In this document: piece by piece, positions 32,380-44,889 of the stretch
How positions within the stretch are numbered: the first letter of the stretch is position 1
Layout: every line of letters begins with the position of its first letter
Source of the DNA: Paracoccaceae bacterium Fryx2
GTDB taxonomy: Bacteria > Pseudomonadota > Alphaproteobacteria > Rhodobacterales > Rhodobacteraceae
Direction of reading: 5' to 3'
Length of the DNA stretch: 64,000 nt
Assembly (NCBI GenBank): GCA_032334235.1
Contig: JAVSGI010000003.1
Span: 620,001 to 684,000, forward strand
Program-made: the position numbers and the translations under genes
Notes under the pieces: generated by a model
Told to the model about the DNA's origin: nothing
What the model saw: only the letters and a program-made list of their open reading frames with translations
Database searches by the model: none

Positions 32380-33302
32380 GGCGTTTCCCTCACCAGCCCG
32401 ACGAAGATGTCTTCAAGGCTGCTTTGCGTGGTGGCAAGGTCGGTCATGTGCAGCCCGGCGGCGCGCAGGTCGCCCAGCAGCGTGATGATCCCGGTCCGCT
32501 CGCCCCTGGTGTCATAGGTGTAGATCAGGCTGCGCCCGTCGGGCCCGAGGTCGAGCGCATAGTGCGCCAGCGCGTCGGGCACCGCCGCCAACGGTTCGGC
32601 AAGATCGACGCGCAACTGTTTCTTGCCCATCTGCGCCATCAGGTCGGCCTTGTCCTGCACCAGCAATATCTCGCCCCGGTTGATCACGCCCACCCGGTCG
32701 GCAATCGCTTCGGCCTCTTCGATGTAGTGCGTTGTCAGGATGATGGTGACGCCCTGCGCCGCCAGATCACCGATCACAACCCACATGTCCTTGCGCAACT
32801 CCACGTCCACGCCTGCCGAGGGCTCGTCCAGAAACAGCACGCGCGGTTCGTGCGCCAGCGCCTTGGCGATCAGCACCCGGCGCTTCATGCCGCCCGACAG
32901 GGTCTTGATCAGACTGTCTTTCTTGTCCCACAGCGACAGTTGCCGCAGCACCCGCTCGATATGTGCCGGGTCGGCCGCCGTGCCGAACAGCCCGCGCGAG
33001 AAGGTGACGGCGTTGATCACCTTCTCGAACGGTTCCAGCGTGATTTCCTGCGGCACCAGACCGATCAGGCTGCGCGTCGCGCGAAACTCCCGCGTCACGT
33101 CGTGGCCGCCCACGGTGATGCTGCCCGAGGTGGGCTGCACGATGCCGCAGATGGTGGAGATCAGCGTGGTCTTGCCCGCGCCGTTGGGGCCGAGCAAGGC
33201 GAGAATCTCGCCCTCCTCGATTTCAAGCGACACCGACTTCAGCGCCTGAAAGCCCGAGCCGAAGGTCTTGGTCAGGTTGCGGACAGAAACGATCGACGAC
33301 AT
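32376..33302 (-). CDS. ABC exporter ATPase, YadG-like
   Basis: This 308-residue ATPase has Walker A '[15 protein letters not shown]', signature '[15 protein letters not shown]', Walker B '[20 protein letters not shown]' and switch His in '[19 protein letters not shown]'. A C-terminal ~75-residue extension follows the nucleotide-binding domain, as in YadG. The start at [15 protein letters not shown] (33302) is the domain start; a frame reaching 33596 enters the neighbouring gene region. It forms a two-gene operon with the permease. Confidence 0.9.
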   Translation of the reverse strand: MSSIVSVRNLTKTFGSGFQALKSVSLEIEEGEILALLGPNGAGKTTLISTICGIVQPTSGSITVGGHDVTREFRATRSLIGLVPQEITLEPFEKVINAVTFSRGLFGTAADPAHIERVLRQLSLWDKKDSLIKTLSGGMKRRVLIAKALAHEPRVLFLDEPSAGVDVELRKDMWVVIGDLAAQGVTIILTTHYIEEAEAIADRVGVINRGEILLVQDKADLMAQMGKKQLRVDLAEPLAAVPDALAHYALDLGPDGRSLIYTYDTRGERTGIITLLGDLRAAGLHMTDLATTQSSLEDIFVGLVRETP

Positions 33303-33465
33303 GTGACCCCCGGGTGCAGCAGTCGACCAATCTATCCCCGCCCGGCGGCAATGGCAAAGGCCGGGTCGGTGCAGAGGCGCAGGGGCCGGCCTGCGGAAAT
33401 CGGGCGGTCGGGTCGCGCCACTGCACCAAAGGCCGTGACCCTTCGGGCCGGAACGGACCCCTGCC

Positions 33466-35367
33466 CTACAGGCTCTTGAGGTATTCCAGCAGCGCGTCCC
33501 GGTCTGCGGCAGGCCGGGCCGTGCCATAGTCGTGCCCCATGTTGCCGTTGCCGGGAAGCGAGGTGTCAAGGCGGATGGCATCCGGCCCGGCGGCATCCTC
33601 GAACCCGACGTTCACCGGGTCGAACCCCGACGCCCCGATGCTGAAGCTTCCGGGGCGTTCGGCGGCGGGTTGCAGCAGGGCGCGCAGGGTCGGCACCGAT
33701 CCGTTGTGCAGGAAGGGCCCCGTTGCCCAGACACCGTTCAGCGGCCGGGCGCGGTATTGCGCGGTCTCGCCGACCTCAAGGCAGGCGACATCCTCGGCCG
33801 GGCGGTCGAGCGCGTCGGCCACCAGCAGCGCATAGAGCACCGACTTGTCTTCGTTGCGGTCGGTCAGCACCGCAGTGATTTCCGCCTCGGTCCTGCCCGC
33901 GGCCGCCAGTCTGGCGATGACCTGCGCGTCGGATTCCTGGTTCTTGCGGTCGGAATGCGTGGTCAGGCCCAGCTTTTCGCCCACCGCCTGCAAGGCTGTG
34001 CGGACATGGCTCAGCACCGAGGTTTCCAGTTCGGTGCCGACTTCATCGACGATCGTGCCGCCGGTCGCGCCGAGGTCGTTCATCATCACCGCGACGGTCA
34101 CATGCGCCAGGATCGCGTTGCCATGGGTGCGCGCGCACAGCCGGTCGCCGCTGACAAAGGCGGCCTTGCGGCCTTGCAGCGGGCCGGTCGCAACCTCGCG
34201 GTTGGAGAAATCGAACGCCGCGGCGGGGTCGGTGCCGACGGCAGACAGGGGCACCAGCTTCACCGGGATGCCAGCAAGCGCGCCCCGGTCGGTGCGGTTG
34301 ATCACGGCGTGGCAGCTTGCACAATCCGCCGCATAGATTTCCTGCCCGCGCGCGACCAGCGCCGCATCCAGCGGTGGCAGCAGGCCCAGCTCGGCCAGCC
34401 CGCTCCACTGCGGCGAGGTCAGCGATTCCAGCGTGCGTTCCAGATCCATCAGGTGCCCGACCCGGACGGACGAGGCATAGCCGATCGGCAGCAGGGTCTC
34501 GACGATCGAGACCTCGCCGAACACGCCCAGCACCTGCCCCACGTTGCGCCCGATGGCACCTGCGCCCGCATTCGGCACGACGCCGTTGTATTGCACGAAA
34601 TCAAGGTAGGGCGCATCCCACAGGAAGGGGTAGCTGACCGGCGCATCGGTGGGGCGGGCGTTGTCGGGGCGGTGCAGCATCTCTGCCGTGACCTGATTGA
34701 GGATCACGTTCAGCGCATCGACCCGGCCCGGCCCCGGCACGATGGTGCCCGCATTGCGCAGGGCCCAGTTCTCGCGCGTCTGGGTCATCAGGCGGAAGCG
34801 CGCGTGCAGGCGGGCGGTATCGTCCGGCGACACGTCGGCCCCCAGCACCCGGGCGGCGAAACGGGCAAACTTGGCCGGGTCGTCGCGCGTCGCCTGCAGG
34901 GCGGCCACCAGATCGGCCATGAAGGCGCCGAAGTTGAAATGCGACACGCCGCCGTCGATCAGCACCTGCTTGTCGTCGATCATCACCTCGGTGACATGGC
35001 AGGCGGCGCAGTTCATGCCCAGCTGCGGTTCCGGCCCCAGCATTCCCTTGTCGATGGTCAGCCCGATCGGCAGCGCGTCGGGGTTGAGGGCGGATGTCCC
35101 CCAGGCAATCATGCCGAAGCTTTCCAGATGGCTGTCATCGCGGAACAGCGCCTCGGAGCCGGTCTGTTCCAGCGCCAGAAACCACGCATAGGGCATGATC
35201 GGCGAGCCCTGCGGTTCGTGGTAGAACAGGTTGCGCGTCGCCTCGTCCCAGCCCTGATCCAGCGTGACGGCCTGCTGGCCGAAGGCGGTGCCCGCCATGG
35301 CCAGCAGCAGCGCCGCCGAAGGAAGGGCGGTGCGGCCGATTTTCGTCCGGGTCATGAAGGTCTTCAT
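33466..35367 (-). CDS. Exported di-heme c-type protein, RoxA/MauG-like (gene 3 of locus)
   Basis: This 633-residue protein has a signal peptide ([30 protein letters not shown]). Two covalent heme motifs are visible, CAACH at residues 120-124 and CASCH at 349-353. The C-terminal region '[20 protein letters not shown]' then '[20 protein letters not shown]' is characteristic of the di-heme peroxidase/rubber-oxygenase (RoxA) superfamily. These proteins oxidise substrates with H2O2 or O2 in the periplasm or outside the cell; the substrate here is unknown. It shares C-terminal motifs with the next upstream gene product and is encoded 30 nt after it. Confidence 0.75.
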   Translation of the reverse strand: MKTFMTRTKIGRTALPSAALLLAMAGTAFGQQAVTLDQGWDEATRNLFYHEPQGSPIMPYAWFLALEQTGSEALFRDDSHLESFGMIAWGTSALNPDALPIGLTIDKGMLGPEPQLGMNCAACHVTEVMIDDKQVLIDGGVSHFNFGAFMADLVAALQATRDDPAKFARFAARVLGADVSPDDTARLHARFRLMTQTRENWALRNAGTIVPGPGRVDALNVILNQVTAEMLHRPDNARPTDAPVSYPFLWDAPYLDFVQYNGVVPNAGAGAIGRNVGQVLGVFGEVSIVETLLPIGYASSVRVGHLMDLERTLESLTSPQWSGLAELGLLPPLDAALVARGQEIYAADCASCHAVINRTDRGALAGIPVKLVPLSAVGTDPAAAFDFSNREVATGPLQGRKAAFVSGDRLCARTHGNAILAHVTVAVMMNDLGATGGTIVDEVGTELETSVLSHVRTALQAVGEKLGLTTHSDRKNQESDAQVIARLAAAGRTEAEITAVLTDRNEDKSVLYALLVADALDRPAEDVACLEVGETAQYRARPLNGVWATGPFLHNGSVPTLRALLQPAAERPGSFSIGASGFDPVNVGFEDAAGPDAIRLDTSLPGNGNMGHDYGTARPAADRDALLEYLKSL

Positions 35368-35397
35368 CGGTGCAAACGCCTTTCGGTGCGAGGTCGG

Positions 35398-37224
35398 TCA
35401 GAGGGTCTTGAGGTATTCGATCAGCGCCATGGCACCGGGTATGTCGCCCGACCAGTCAAGCCGGTAGGTGCGGCCGTCCTCGACCACATCCACGTCATGG
35501 CCGCGGGTGGTCAGTGCCGGGAACGCGGTCGTGTCGAAAAGGTAGCCGCCCGGCGCGCCTTCCTGCCACTGGAAGCCCATCAGTTCGGTGTCGTAGCCAA
35601 GGCGGCTTTTCACGAAGCGGTCGGGCCGCTGGTCGGGCACCAGCAGGTGGAACATGGTCGGCACCACGCCGGTGTGCAGATAGGGCGCCAGCGCCCAGGC
35701 CCCGTGCAGGGCGGTGGCGTTGTAGCCCGCCTGCTGGTCAAGCGGGCGCATGATCGCGGCCCCCTTGCCCTCCAGCGATTGCCCGTCGAAGCTGGCGCAG
35801 GGGGTGACCGGGGCGCCGTATAGCGTGATCGTGGTCTGCGGGTTGCAGATGCCCAGATACTCGGCGCGCGCGCCCTTCATCAGCATGTTGTTGATCACGC
35901 CGGCCCGCGACGGGTCGGTGCCCAGCGTGTCATAGACCCGGCCGTTGTTGGGCTGATGGCAGGCGGCGCAGTTCTCGGCAAAGAGCCCCGCCCCGGTTGC
36001 CGCCAGCGCGGTATCGACGGCAAAGGGATAGGGCGTCGCGGGCAACCCGTCGAGCAGATCGGCCGAAAACGCCGCCACCCGCAGGTCGGTGCTGTTCAGA
36101 CCCATGGTCATCGAGGCGGCAAGGTTGCGATAGATCGGGATCGCGATGTTGCCGTTGTATTGGCCGCCGCCGTTGATCAGCCCGGTTCCGGTCGCGTCCC
36201 ATTCGGCGGTGCGGTCGTTCTGCGCCCAGACTGCCATGAAGTCGGTCAGGCCCGGTTCGGAAGGCAAAAGCCGGCCGCGAAACAGCCGGCCCACCAAGCC
36301 CGTGCCCATCTGTTCATAGCCATGCGCCGCGCTGACCCCCGTGGCATCGGCCATGCCGGGCAGCCCGTGCAGCATCTGCGGCTGGAACCCGGGGTAGGTC
36401 TTGTCCAGATAGGTGCCGAAGGCGCCGATGAAGCCGTCGACATAATCGACGAAAGCCCCTGCCAGCGCCGGCGCATCGGCGCGGAACAGCGCGATCTGGC
36501 GTGCCTCGTAGGCGGCATCGAAGGCGGTCTTGTCATAGCGGCTGTCGCCATAGAAGAACGTGGGCGACTGCGCCGCGGCCGTGTCGAGGCCGGTCAGCAC
36601 GGCCTCCAGCACGGCGGCCTTGCGCTGGTCGGGTTCGGTCGCGCCTTCGGCAAGCGCGTCGATGGTGGCGCCGAGCCGGACGAAATAGGCGTTGATGTTG
36701 AACTGGCTGTTGATGCCGCCGCGGATCAGGCCCAGCCCGCCATCCGCACCCTGCACCCGGCCGATGTGGCAGGCGGCGCAGGTGAACGAGGTGTAGTCCA
36801 CCCCCGTCGGAGTAGCCTCGCCCGACAGGCCGGAAAAGCCGATGCCAACCGGAAGCGGGCCGGGCGTGTCGGGGTCGGGAAACAGGCCGATCTCGGCCAT
36901 GAAGGCGTCGCCGCCCGCCCATTGGTCGGGGGCGACCACGGGCAGCAGTTTCAGCAGGATCATCGGCGTGCCGTCGGTCTGCGAGAACGGGAAGCGGGTG
37001 AACCAGTCATAGGCCACGCGGTGCTGGGCGACATGGGCATCCAGCACCGCCGTCCGGCGCGCCTGCTCGGCGGGCCAGTCGGCGGGCACCGGGCGCAGGG
37101 CCGGGGTTCCCTCGGGCGCTGCCAGCGCGACCGGGGCGGGTTCGGGCGTGGCCATCTGCCAGGCCAGCGCCGCTGCACCAGCGGCAACCACCGCCGCAAA
37201 CGACACGAGGAGTGTCTTCTTCAT
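35398..37224 (-). CDS. Exported di-heme c-type protein, RoxA/MauG-like (gene 2 of locus)
   Basis: This 608-residue product has an N-terminal membrane anchor or signal (MKKTLLVSFAAVVAAGAAALA). It contains two heme motifs, CAACH at 149-153 and CAACH at 419-423. 'LHGAWALAPYLHTGVVPTMF' aligns with the '[20 protein letters not shown]' of the downstream gene, and 'RPDRFVKSRLGYDTELMGFQ' and 'RGHDVDV' align similarly, so the two are diverged paralogues. 'GDSRYDKTAFDAAYEARQ' and 'NINAYFVRLGATIDALAEG' in the long inter-heme region set it apart. Function is unknown beyond likely periplasmic oxidase, peroxidase or dioxygenase chemistry. Confidence 0.75.
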   Translation of the reverse strand: MKKTLLVSFAAVVAAGAAALAWQMATPEPAPVALAAPEGTPALRPVPADWPAEQARRTAVLDAHVAQHRVAYDWFTRFPFSQTDGTPMILLKLLPVVAPDQWAGGDAFMAEIGLFPDPDTPGPLPVGIGFSGLSGEATPTGVDYTSFTCAACHIGRVQGADGGLGLIRGGINSQFNINAYFVRLGATIDALAEGATEPDQRKAAVLEAVLTGLDTAAAQSPTFFYGDSRYDKTAFDAAYEARQIALFRADAPALAGAFVDYVDGFIGAFGTYLDKTYPGFQPQMLHGLPGMADATGVSAAHGYEQMGTGLVGRLFRGRLLPSEPGLTDFMAVWAQNDRTAEWDATGTGLINGGGQYNGNIAIPIYRNLAASMTMGLNSTDLRVAAFSADLLDGLPATPYPFAVDTALAATGAGLFAENCAACHQPNNGRVYDTLGTDPSRAGVINNMLMKGARAEYLGICNPQTTITLYGAPVTPCASFDGQSLEGKGAAIMRPLDQQAGYNATALHGAWALAPYLHTGVVPTMFHLLVPDQRPDRFVKSRLGYDTELMGFQWQEGAPGGYLFDTTAFPALTTRGHDVDVVEDGRTYRLDWSGDIPGAMALIEYLKTL

Positions 37225-37255
37225 CGGGCCGCTCCGGCGTTCCGCGGCAAAGCCG

Positions 37256-38338
37256 TCATTGGTTCATCTCGTGGCGCAGGTCGCTGATCGCCTGATAGAC
37301 CACGCGGCGCATCCGGTTCACCGTGCCAAGCGGCCGGTGTTCCGCCAGCGCGTGCCACGGGTTGAAGCTGCGCGCCTCGCAGGCGGCGTTCAGGGCGGCG
37401 GTGTCGAACTGCTGCTGGTGAATCGTGATTTCCGCGACCCGCACGAAGGGAGCAACCGCCTCGTCCCAGGGCGTGATCACGTCTTCGACCGCAAGCCCGG
37501 TGGTGCCGCGCGACTGGATCAGGAATTCCATGCAGGCAGGCCCCGCGGCCAGGCTGTCGCGCAGCGCGGCGCGCAGGAAGTTCTTGCCCGCGGCCTCGGG
37601 CACCGCCTGATCCTGCGCGACGCAGGGCCGGGCGGAATACTTGACGACTCCGCGGCCACCGCCCAGCCCGAACTGGTAGGGCGTCACCGAATAATACTGC
37701 GTCAGCAGCGGGTTGGCGATCTTCTGCTTCAGCATCGTGTAGGCGTTGACCGACCCCTGCCAGCCCAGGATGAACGGGATCTTCAGCATAGGCAGGGTGC
37801 GGCCCGCATCGACGATCTGAAAGAACTGGGTATAGCCGTGCGAGTCGTTGACGAAGAACACCGGGCTGGAAATCAGGACGATATCCTGCGCATCCGGGCT
37901 TGCCGGGTCGGCAAACAGCTTGTCGCCGGCCACACCGCGCAGTTTCAGCGCCATGCCGCGGGTGTCGCCGTTGCGATCGTCGCCGTAAGCATCGGGCGAG
38001 CCGTTGGAGAACCGGACCACCGTGTCGTAGCTGGCCCCCGGCTGGAAGATTCCGACCCGAAGCGCCGCCGGAATGTCGGCGTCCACCGTGAAGGTCGCGC
38101 TGACGCAGCCATGCGCCTTGGGATGTGCATCGCGGCGCGCGCCCCCGGCGGTGTATTCGGCCCGTATCGTGGCGGACAGCGTTTCGATCAGCGCCCGCGC
38201 ATCCGCAGCCTCGGTCGCGCCGATGCGTTCGCCCAGCAGGCTGTCGGCTTCGGGATAGGGGGCGTTCTGGGTGAAACCGGGGTCGGTGGCTGCGGTCAGT
38301 GCCGCGACACAAAGGCAGAGCGTGGGAAGCCTGGACAT
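37256..38338 (-). CDS. Exported catalase-family mini heme protein (gene 1 of locus)
   Basis: This 360-residue protein has a signal peptide (MSRLPTLCLCVAALTAATDPGFTQ). The catalase barrel core is recognisable: distal His72 in 'RDAHPKAHGCVSATFTVDAD', 'VVRFSNGSPDAYGDDRNGDT', 'RGMALKLRG', 'SSPVFFVNDSHGYTQFFQ', and the proximal heme ligand motif R-x3-Y at Arg344-Tyr348 ('NRMRRVVY'). The usual Asn-Asn-Thr-Pro before VFF is Ile-Ser-Ser-Pro here, so one distal-pocket residue differs from true catalases. At about 330 mature residues it lacks the usual wrapping and flavodoxin-like domains. Related proteins act as peroxidases or lipid-hydroperoxide enzymes. It lies 31 nt upstream of the di-heme genes. 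Confidence 0.78.
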   Translation of the reverse strand: MSRLPTLCLCVAALTAATDPGFTQNAPYPEADSLLGERIGATEAADARALIETLSATIRAEYTAGGARRDAHPKAHGCVSATFTVDADIPAALRVGIFQPGASYDTVVRFSNGSPDAYGDDRNGDTRGMALKLRGVAGDKLFADPASPDAQDIVLISSPVFFVNDSHGYTQFFQIVDAGRTLPMLKIPFILGWQGSVNAYTMLKQKIANPLLTQYYSVTPYQFGLGGGRGVVKYSARPCVAQDQAVPEAAGKNFLRAALRDSLAAGPACMEFLIQSRGTTGLAVEDVITPWDEAVAPFVRVAEITIHQQQFDTAALNAACEARSFNPWHALAEHRPLGTVNRMRRVVYQAISDLRHEMNQ

Positions 38339-38353
38339 GAGCTCACGGTTCTT

Positions 38354-38386
38354 CCGTCAGCCGTGTCGCGGGGACAAGGCTGACGG
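38354..38386. promoter_or_regulatory. Inverted repeat in the 5' region of the heme-protein operon
   Basis: Perfect 9-bp arms CCGTCAGCC (38354-38362) and GGCTGACGG (38378-38386), with a 15-nt loop, lie 16-48 nt upstream of the catalase-like start codon. The position could serve an operator or a 5' mRNA hairpin controlling translation. Confidence 0.4.
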
Positions 38387-38452
38387 ATCTGGGGGTGGAA
38401 CGGATCTGCGGTCGGAAAAGCCGCCCGGCAGACTTGTCAACCCGGCCACCGA

Positions 38453-38480
38453 GTTATGACGCACATCCAAAAGTTGTCCA
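38453..38480 (-). promoter_or_regulatory. Candidate promoter for the exported heme-protein operon
   Basis: On the minus strand, TGGACA (complement of 38475-38480), a 16-nt spacer and CATAAC (complement of 38453-38458) resemble a housekeeping promoter. They lie in an AT-rich patch about 115 nt upstream of the catalase-like start and upstream of the inverted repeat at 38354. Confidence 0.3.
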
Positions 38481-38576
38481 CCTTTAAACGTCGCAACCGC
38501 CGCTGCCACGGGAACATTCTGCCGACGGGCCTGCCGCGCCGCGTGCGGCCTGCCGCACCCCCGCCGCAGCACGCCC

Positions 38577-42341
<3,765 letters not shown>

Positions 42342-42365
42342 GGCGGCTCCGTTCAAACGACAATA

Positions 42366-42381
42366 GGCACCGCAAGGTGCC
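42366..42381 (-). promoter_or_regulatory. Small hairpin in the metH leader
   Basis: A perfect GGCACC / GGTGCC stem with a four-base loop lies 25 nt before the metH start codon. Its position could affect translation. It does not match any SAM, SAH or cobalamin riboswitch pattern I can recognise, so only the hairpin itself is claimed. Confidence 0.3.
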
Positions 42382-42510
42382 CGGCGGCAGGATAGGGCAA
42401 GAGCCCGACCGGATCGAACTCATAATTCTCACCGATAACATGAATCCCGCGCATGTTTCAGCGCGCCCACCATGGACGGCAGGCCCGCCCGGCCCGCCTG
42501 TCGCCGGGGT

Positions 42511-42542
42511 GCGAGACGGGATGCGAGACGGGGCGCGAGATT
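42511..42542. repeat. 12-bp tandem repeat (GCGAGACGGGnn, 3 copies)
   Basis: GCGAGA words start at 42511, 42523 and 42535 with a constant 12-bp period in the metH-nnrR divergent spacer. The word GAGACGGG is the complement of the CCCGTCTC core of the 13-bp minisatellite at 22.4 kb. Confidence 0.6.
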
Positions 42543-42613
42543 GGGCGGTTCGGATTGGTCTTGCCCCGGTTCGATGCTACGGTCGCGCCGGTTGGGTGTG
42601 CTGCCACAAACCC

Positions 42614-42618
42614 GGAGG
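42614..42618 (+). promoter_or_regulatory. Shine-Dalgarno fixing a TTG start for nnrR
   Basis: GGAGG is followed by a six-base spacer and TTG at 42625. No ATG or GTG lies at a usable distance, and the regulator domain begins at once after the TTG (NKLDESLLVSLPPF). Confidence 0.65.
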
Positions 42619-42624
42619 CTGCGT

Positions 42625-43320
42625 TTGAACAAGCTTGACGAAAGCCTGCTGGTCTCCCTTCCGCCTTTCCGCAGGCTGGCGCGGTCGCAGGTCCGCGAGA
42701 TTCTGGATGCGGCGCAGGCGCTGCGTTTCGATCCGGGCATCGCGGTATTCAGCGAGGGGATGCCGGTGGACCGCTTCTTCCTGCTGCTCGACGGGCATAT
42801 CCGGGTGATCCGCACCACCCCGGGCGGCGACCAGATCATCGCGCTGCACATCGCGCCGGGGCAGTTGTTCGGCATCGGCGCGGCGCTGGGCCGCACCACC
42901 TACCCGGCGACGGCGATGACGGCAGATGAATGTCTGGCGCTGGCCTGGCCGAACCGGCTCTGGTCCGACTTCGCGGCGCGCCATGACGGTTTTGCGACCG
43001 AAACCTACAAGGTCGTGGGCGAACGGGTGGGCGAGATGAACAACCGCATCATGGAACTTGCCACCCAGCAGGTGGAACAGCGCGTCGCCTGCGCCATCCT
43101 GCGCCTGATCACCCAGATGGGCCGCAAGGTGGCGGGCGGCATCGAGATCGGCATTCCGATCACCCGCCAGAACATTTCCGACATGACAGGCACCACCCTT
43201 CACACCGTCAGCCGGTTGCTGAGCGGCTGGGAAAGGGAAGGGATCGTGCTGTCCGAACGGCGCAAGATCACCGTGACCGCGCCGCACAAGCTGGTGGTGC
43301 TGAGCGGGGCCGAGCCCTAG
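42625..43320 (+). CDS. nnrR: Crp/Fnr-family nitric oxide responsive regulator, NnrR-like
   Basis: This 231-residue regulator has an N-terminal cyclic-nucleotide-binding-type beta-barrel ('RFDPGIAVFSEGMPVDRFFL', 'GGDQIIALHIAPGQLFGIGA'), a long dimerisation helix ('MNNRIMELATQQVEQRVACA') and a C-terminal HTH_Crp domain ('GIPITRQNISDMTGTTLHTV', 'SRLLSGWEREGIVLSERRKI'). It lacks the N-terminal Cys cluster of Fnr, consistent with NnrR/DNR proteins that sense NO, probably through heme. The nor and nnrS genes beside it, with TTG-N8-CAA boxes, support this. It starts at a TTG with a good GGAGG. Confidence 0.82.
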   Translation: MNKLDESLLVSLPPFRRLARSQVREILDAAQALRFDPGIAVFSEGMPVDRFFLLLDGHIRVIRTTPGGDQIIALHIAPGQLFGIGAALGRTTYPATAMTADECLALAWPNRLWSDFAARHDGFATETYKVVGERVGEMNNRIMELATQQVEQRVACAILRLITQMGRKVAGGIEIGIPITRQNISDMTGTTLHTVSRLLSGWEREGIVLSERRKITVTAPHKLVVLSGAEP

Positions 43321-43327
43321 CGCAGTT

Positions 43328-43594
43328 TCATCCTTCGGCCGGTTTGCGGCGGAAATCGGCGGTCGAGCTTTGCAGCACGGCCCCGCCCGCATCCACCACC
43401 AGCCGCAGCCGCCGGGTCGGGGAATAGAACGTCAGACGGAAGCGCCCGGCATCCTCGTCCTCGCCCTTTTCGCACAGGCTGGTGACAAGGCCGGCGTGCA
43501 AGGCATCCCGCAGCGCCTCGGGGGTCAGATGCAGGCCCCTTGCCACCAGGGCCGGGTCGATGTGGATCGTGCCGTTCTCGAACGTGATGCTCAT
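43328..43594 (-). CDS. DUF6522-like small protein next to nnrS
   Basis: This 88-residue protein begins 'MSITFENGTIHIDPALVARG', followed by 'LHLTPEALRDALHAGLVTSL', 'EKGEDEDAGRFRLTFYSPTR' and 'RLRLVVDAGGAVLQSSTADF'. The layout matches the DUF6522 proteins I associate with nnrS/nor loci in Rhodobacterales; the function is unknown. It has no membrane segment, and a lone Cys precedes the acidic KGEDEDAG turn. It lies 26 nt downstream of nnrS on the same strand, so it probably shares its NnrR-controlled transcript. Confidence 0.6.
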   Translation of the reverse strand: MSITFENGTIHIDPALVARGLHLTPEALRDALHAGLVTSLCEKGEDEDAGRFRLTFYSPTRRLRLVVDAGGAVLQSSTADFRRKPAEG

Positions 43595-43620
43595 GGTGAC
43601 CCTCGGTGTTGCATTCCCGG

Positions 43621-44808
43621 TCAGTGGTTGGCGGGCGCGCGCCGCGCCGCGTTGGGCTGCGTCAGCACCGGGGCGAAATGCCAGACAAACAGGGCAAAGC
43701 CCAGCGTCCAGAACCCCGCCGCGATCCACAGGCCCGGGGCCACCGGCGCCGCCACCCGCACCAGCGCCGCCATCGCCACGCAGGCAAAGGCTGCGGCCAG
43801 CGGCGGCCCCGCCTCCAGCGGCCGCGCGGTATGGCCCAGCGAGGCCCGCATCATCACCGCCAGCGTCATCCCCCCGAAGCCGCCGATCCCCAGAAGGTGC
43901 AGCCCGGTCGCCACCGGCAGCAGGCCAAGCGCCGCCAGCCCCACCGCCACCAGCCCCGCCGGAAGGAAGGCAAAGGCCAGATGCAGCATCAGCAAGAGCG
44001 GCGAGGACCAGACCCGCCAGCCGCGCCAGCGCAGCAGGCGCGCCATCTGCACCACCCCGGCCAAAAGCAAGGCAAGACCGGCCAGCATCGAGTCCGGCAG
44101 GGCCACCCAGCACAGCAGCCCCACCAGCGCCACCCCCAGGCTGACCGCATCCAGCCGCCCGAACGGCACCGGCAGCGGCCCCGGTTCCGGCCCGCGTTTC
44201 ACCAGCCAGTTGCGGGTGAAGCTGGGGATGATCCGCCCGCCGATCAGCAGGATCAGCAGCGCCACCATGGCAAAGCCCAGCCTGCGCCCGACGCTGGCAC
44301 TGCCCAGCGTCATCGCCTCGACGTGAAAGGTGACGTTGGCCACCAGATACAGCAGCACCGGCACGACAACCTTCAGGTTGCCCCAGTTCCGCCCCGCGAC
44401 GATTTCCGAAACCACCATCGCGCCGATCGCCAGCATGAAGGCGCAATCCACCACCATCACCGCAAACGGCCCCAGCCCGAACGCCCCCGCCACGGCCAAC
44501 CGCCCGGCGAGCCACAGCGCGGCCAGCGCCATCAGCGGCCAGCCCCGGGTTGGCATCCGCCCGGTCCAGTTGGGAATCGCAGTGAACAGGAACCCCGCGA
44601 TCACCGCCGAGGTATAGCCGAACAGCATCTCGTGGATGTGCCAGTCGACCGGCGAGAACGGGCCTGCAAGCTGTGCGGTGCCCGACCAGACCGCCATCCA
44701 CAGCGGCACGACCAGCACCGCGAACAGGCTGGCCGAAAGGAAGAACGGCCGGAAGCCGTAGCTGAACAGGGCGGGGCCGTCATAGGGCGGGCGGGTGGTT
44801 TTCTGCAT
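43621..44808 (-). CDS. nnrS: NnrS family heme-copper membrane protein
   Basis: This 395-residue protein has about twelve membrane helices. NnrS hallmarks are 'PALFSYGFRPFFLSASLFAV', 'WHIHEMLFGYTSAVIAGFLF', 'TAIPNWTGRMPTRGWPLMAL', 'GGRIIPSFTRNWLVKRGPEP' and 'GLHLLGIGGFGGMTLAVMMR', with conserved membrane His residues for heme. Known NnrS proteins belong to NnrR regulons and protect cells from NO-derived stress. The start is MQKTTRPPYDG (44808); the frame to 44877 adds non-family residues. A TTG-N8-CAA box is centred 62 nt upstream. Confidence 0.92.
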   Translation of the reverse strand: MQKTTRPPYDGPALFSYGFRPFFLSASLFAVLVVPLWMAVWSGTAQLAGPFSPVDWHIHEMLFGYTSAVIAGFLFTAIPNWTGRMPTRGWPLMALAALWLAGRLAVAGAFGLGPFAVMVVDCAFMLAIGAMVVSEIVAGRNWGNLKVVVPVLLYLVANVTFHVEAMTLGSASVGRRLGFAMVALLILLIGGRIIPSFTRNWLVKRGPEPGPLPVPFGRLDAVSLGVALVGLLCWVALPDSMLAGLALLLAGVVQMARLLRWRGWRVWSSPLLLMLHLAFAFLPAGLVAVGLAALGLLPVATGLHLLGIGGFGGMTLAVMMRASLGHTARPLEAGPPLAAAFACVAMAALVRVAAPVAPGLWIAAGFWTLGFALFVWHFAPVLTQPNAARRAPANH

Positions 44809-44863
44809 GTCAGGGTGCCTTTGTGTCCGTGCCCCATCCTGCCCGGTTGCGGCGGGTCGGACG

Positions 44864-44877
44864 TTGTGCCGCCGCAA
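44864..44877. promoter_or_regulatory. Candidate NnrR box upstream of nnrS
   Basis: TTGTGCCGCCGCAA has the TTG-N8-CAA form of Crp/Fnr-type NnrR sites. It lies between the stop of the DUF1858 gene and nnrS, centred about 62 nt before the nnrS start codon, a distance that permits activation at -41.5. It shares TTGTGCCG with the norC box. Confidence 0.6.
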
Positions 44878-44889
44878 CCCCGGGGCAAA

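Noticed and set aside
33532-35823. 763-codon open frame opposite the di-heme protein genes
   Set aside because: The minus strand carries a signal peptide and CxxCH motifs; the plus frame has none and spans two genes.
37256-38338. Classical monofunctional catalase (KatA/KatE)
   Set aside because: The protein is only 360 residues, exported, and lacks the NNTP distal motif and the C-terminal domains; only the core is shared.
42342-42420. SAM, SAH or cobalamin riboswitch upstream of metH
   Set aside because: Only one 6-bp hairpin is present; no conserved riboswitch core could be recognised by eye.
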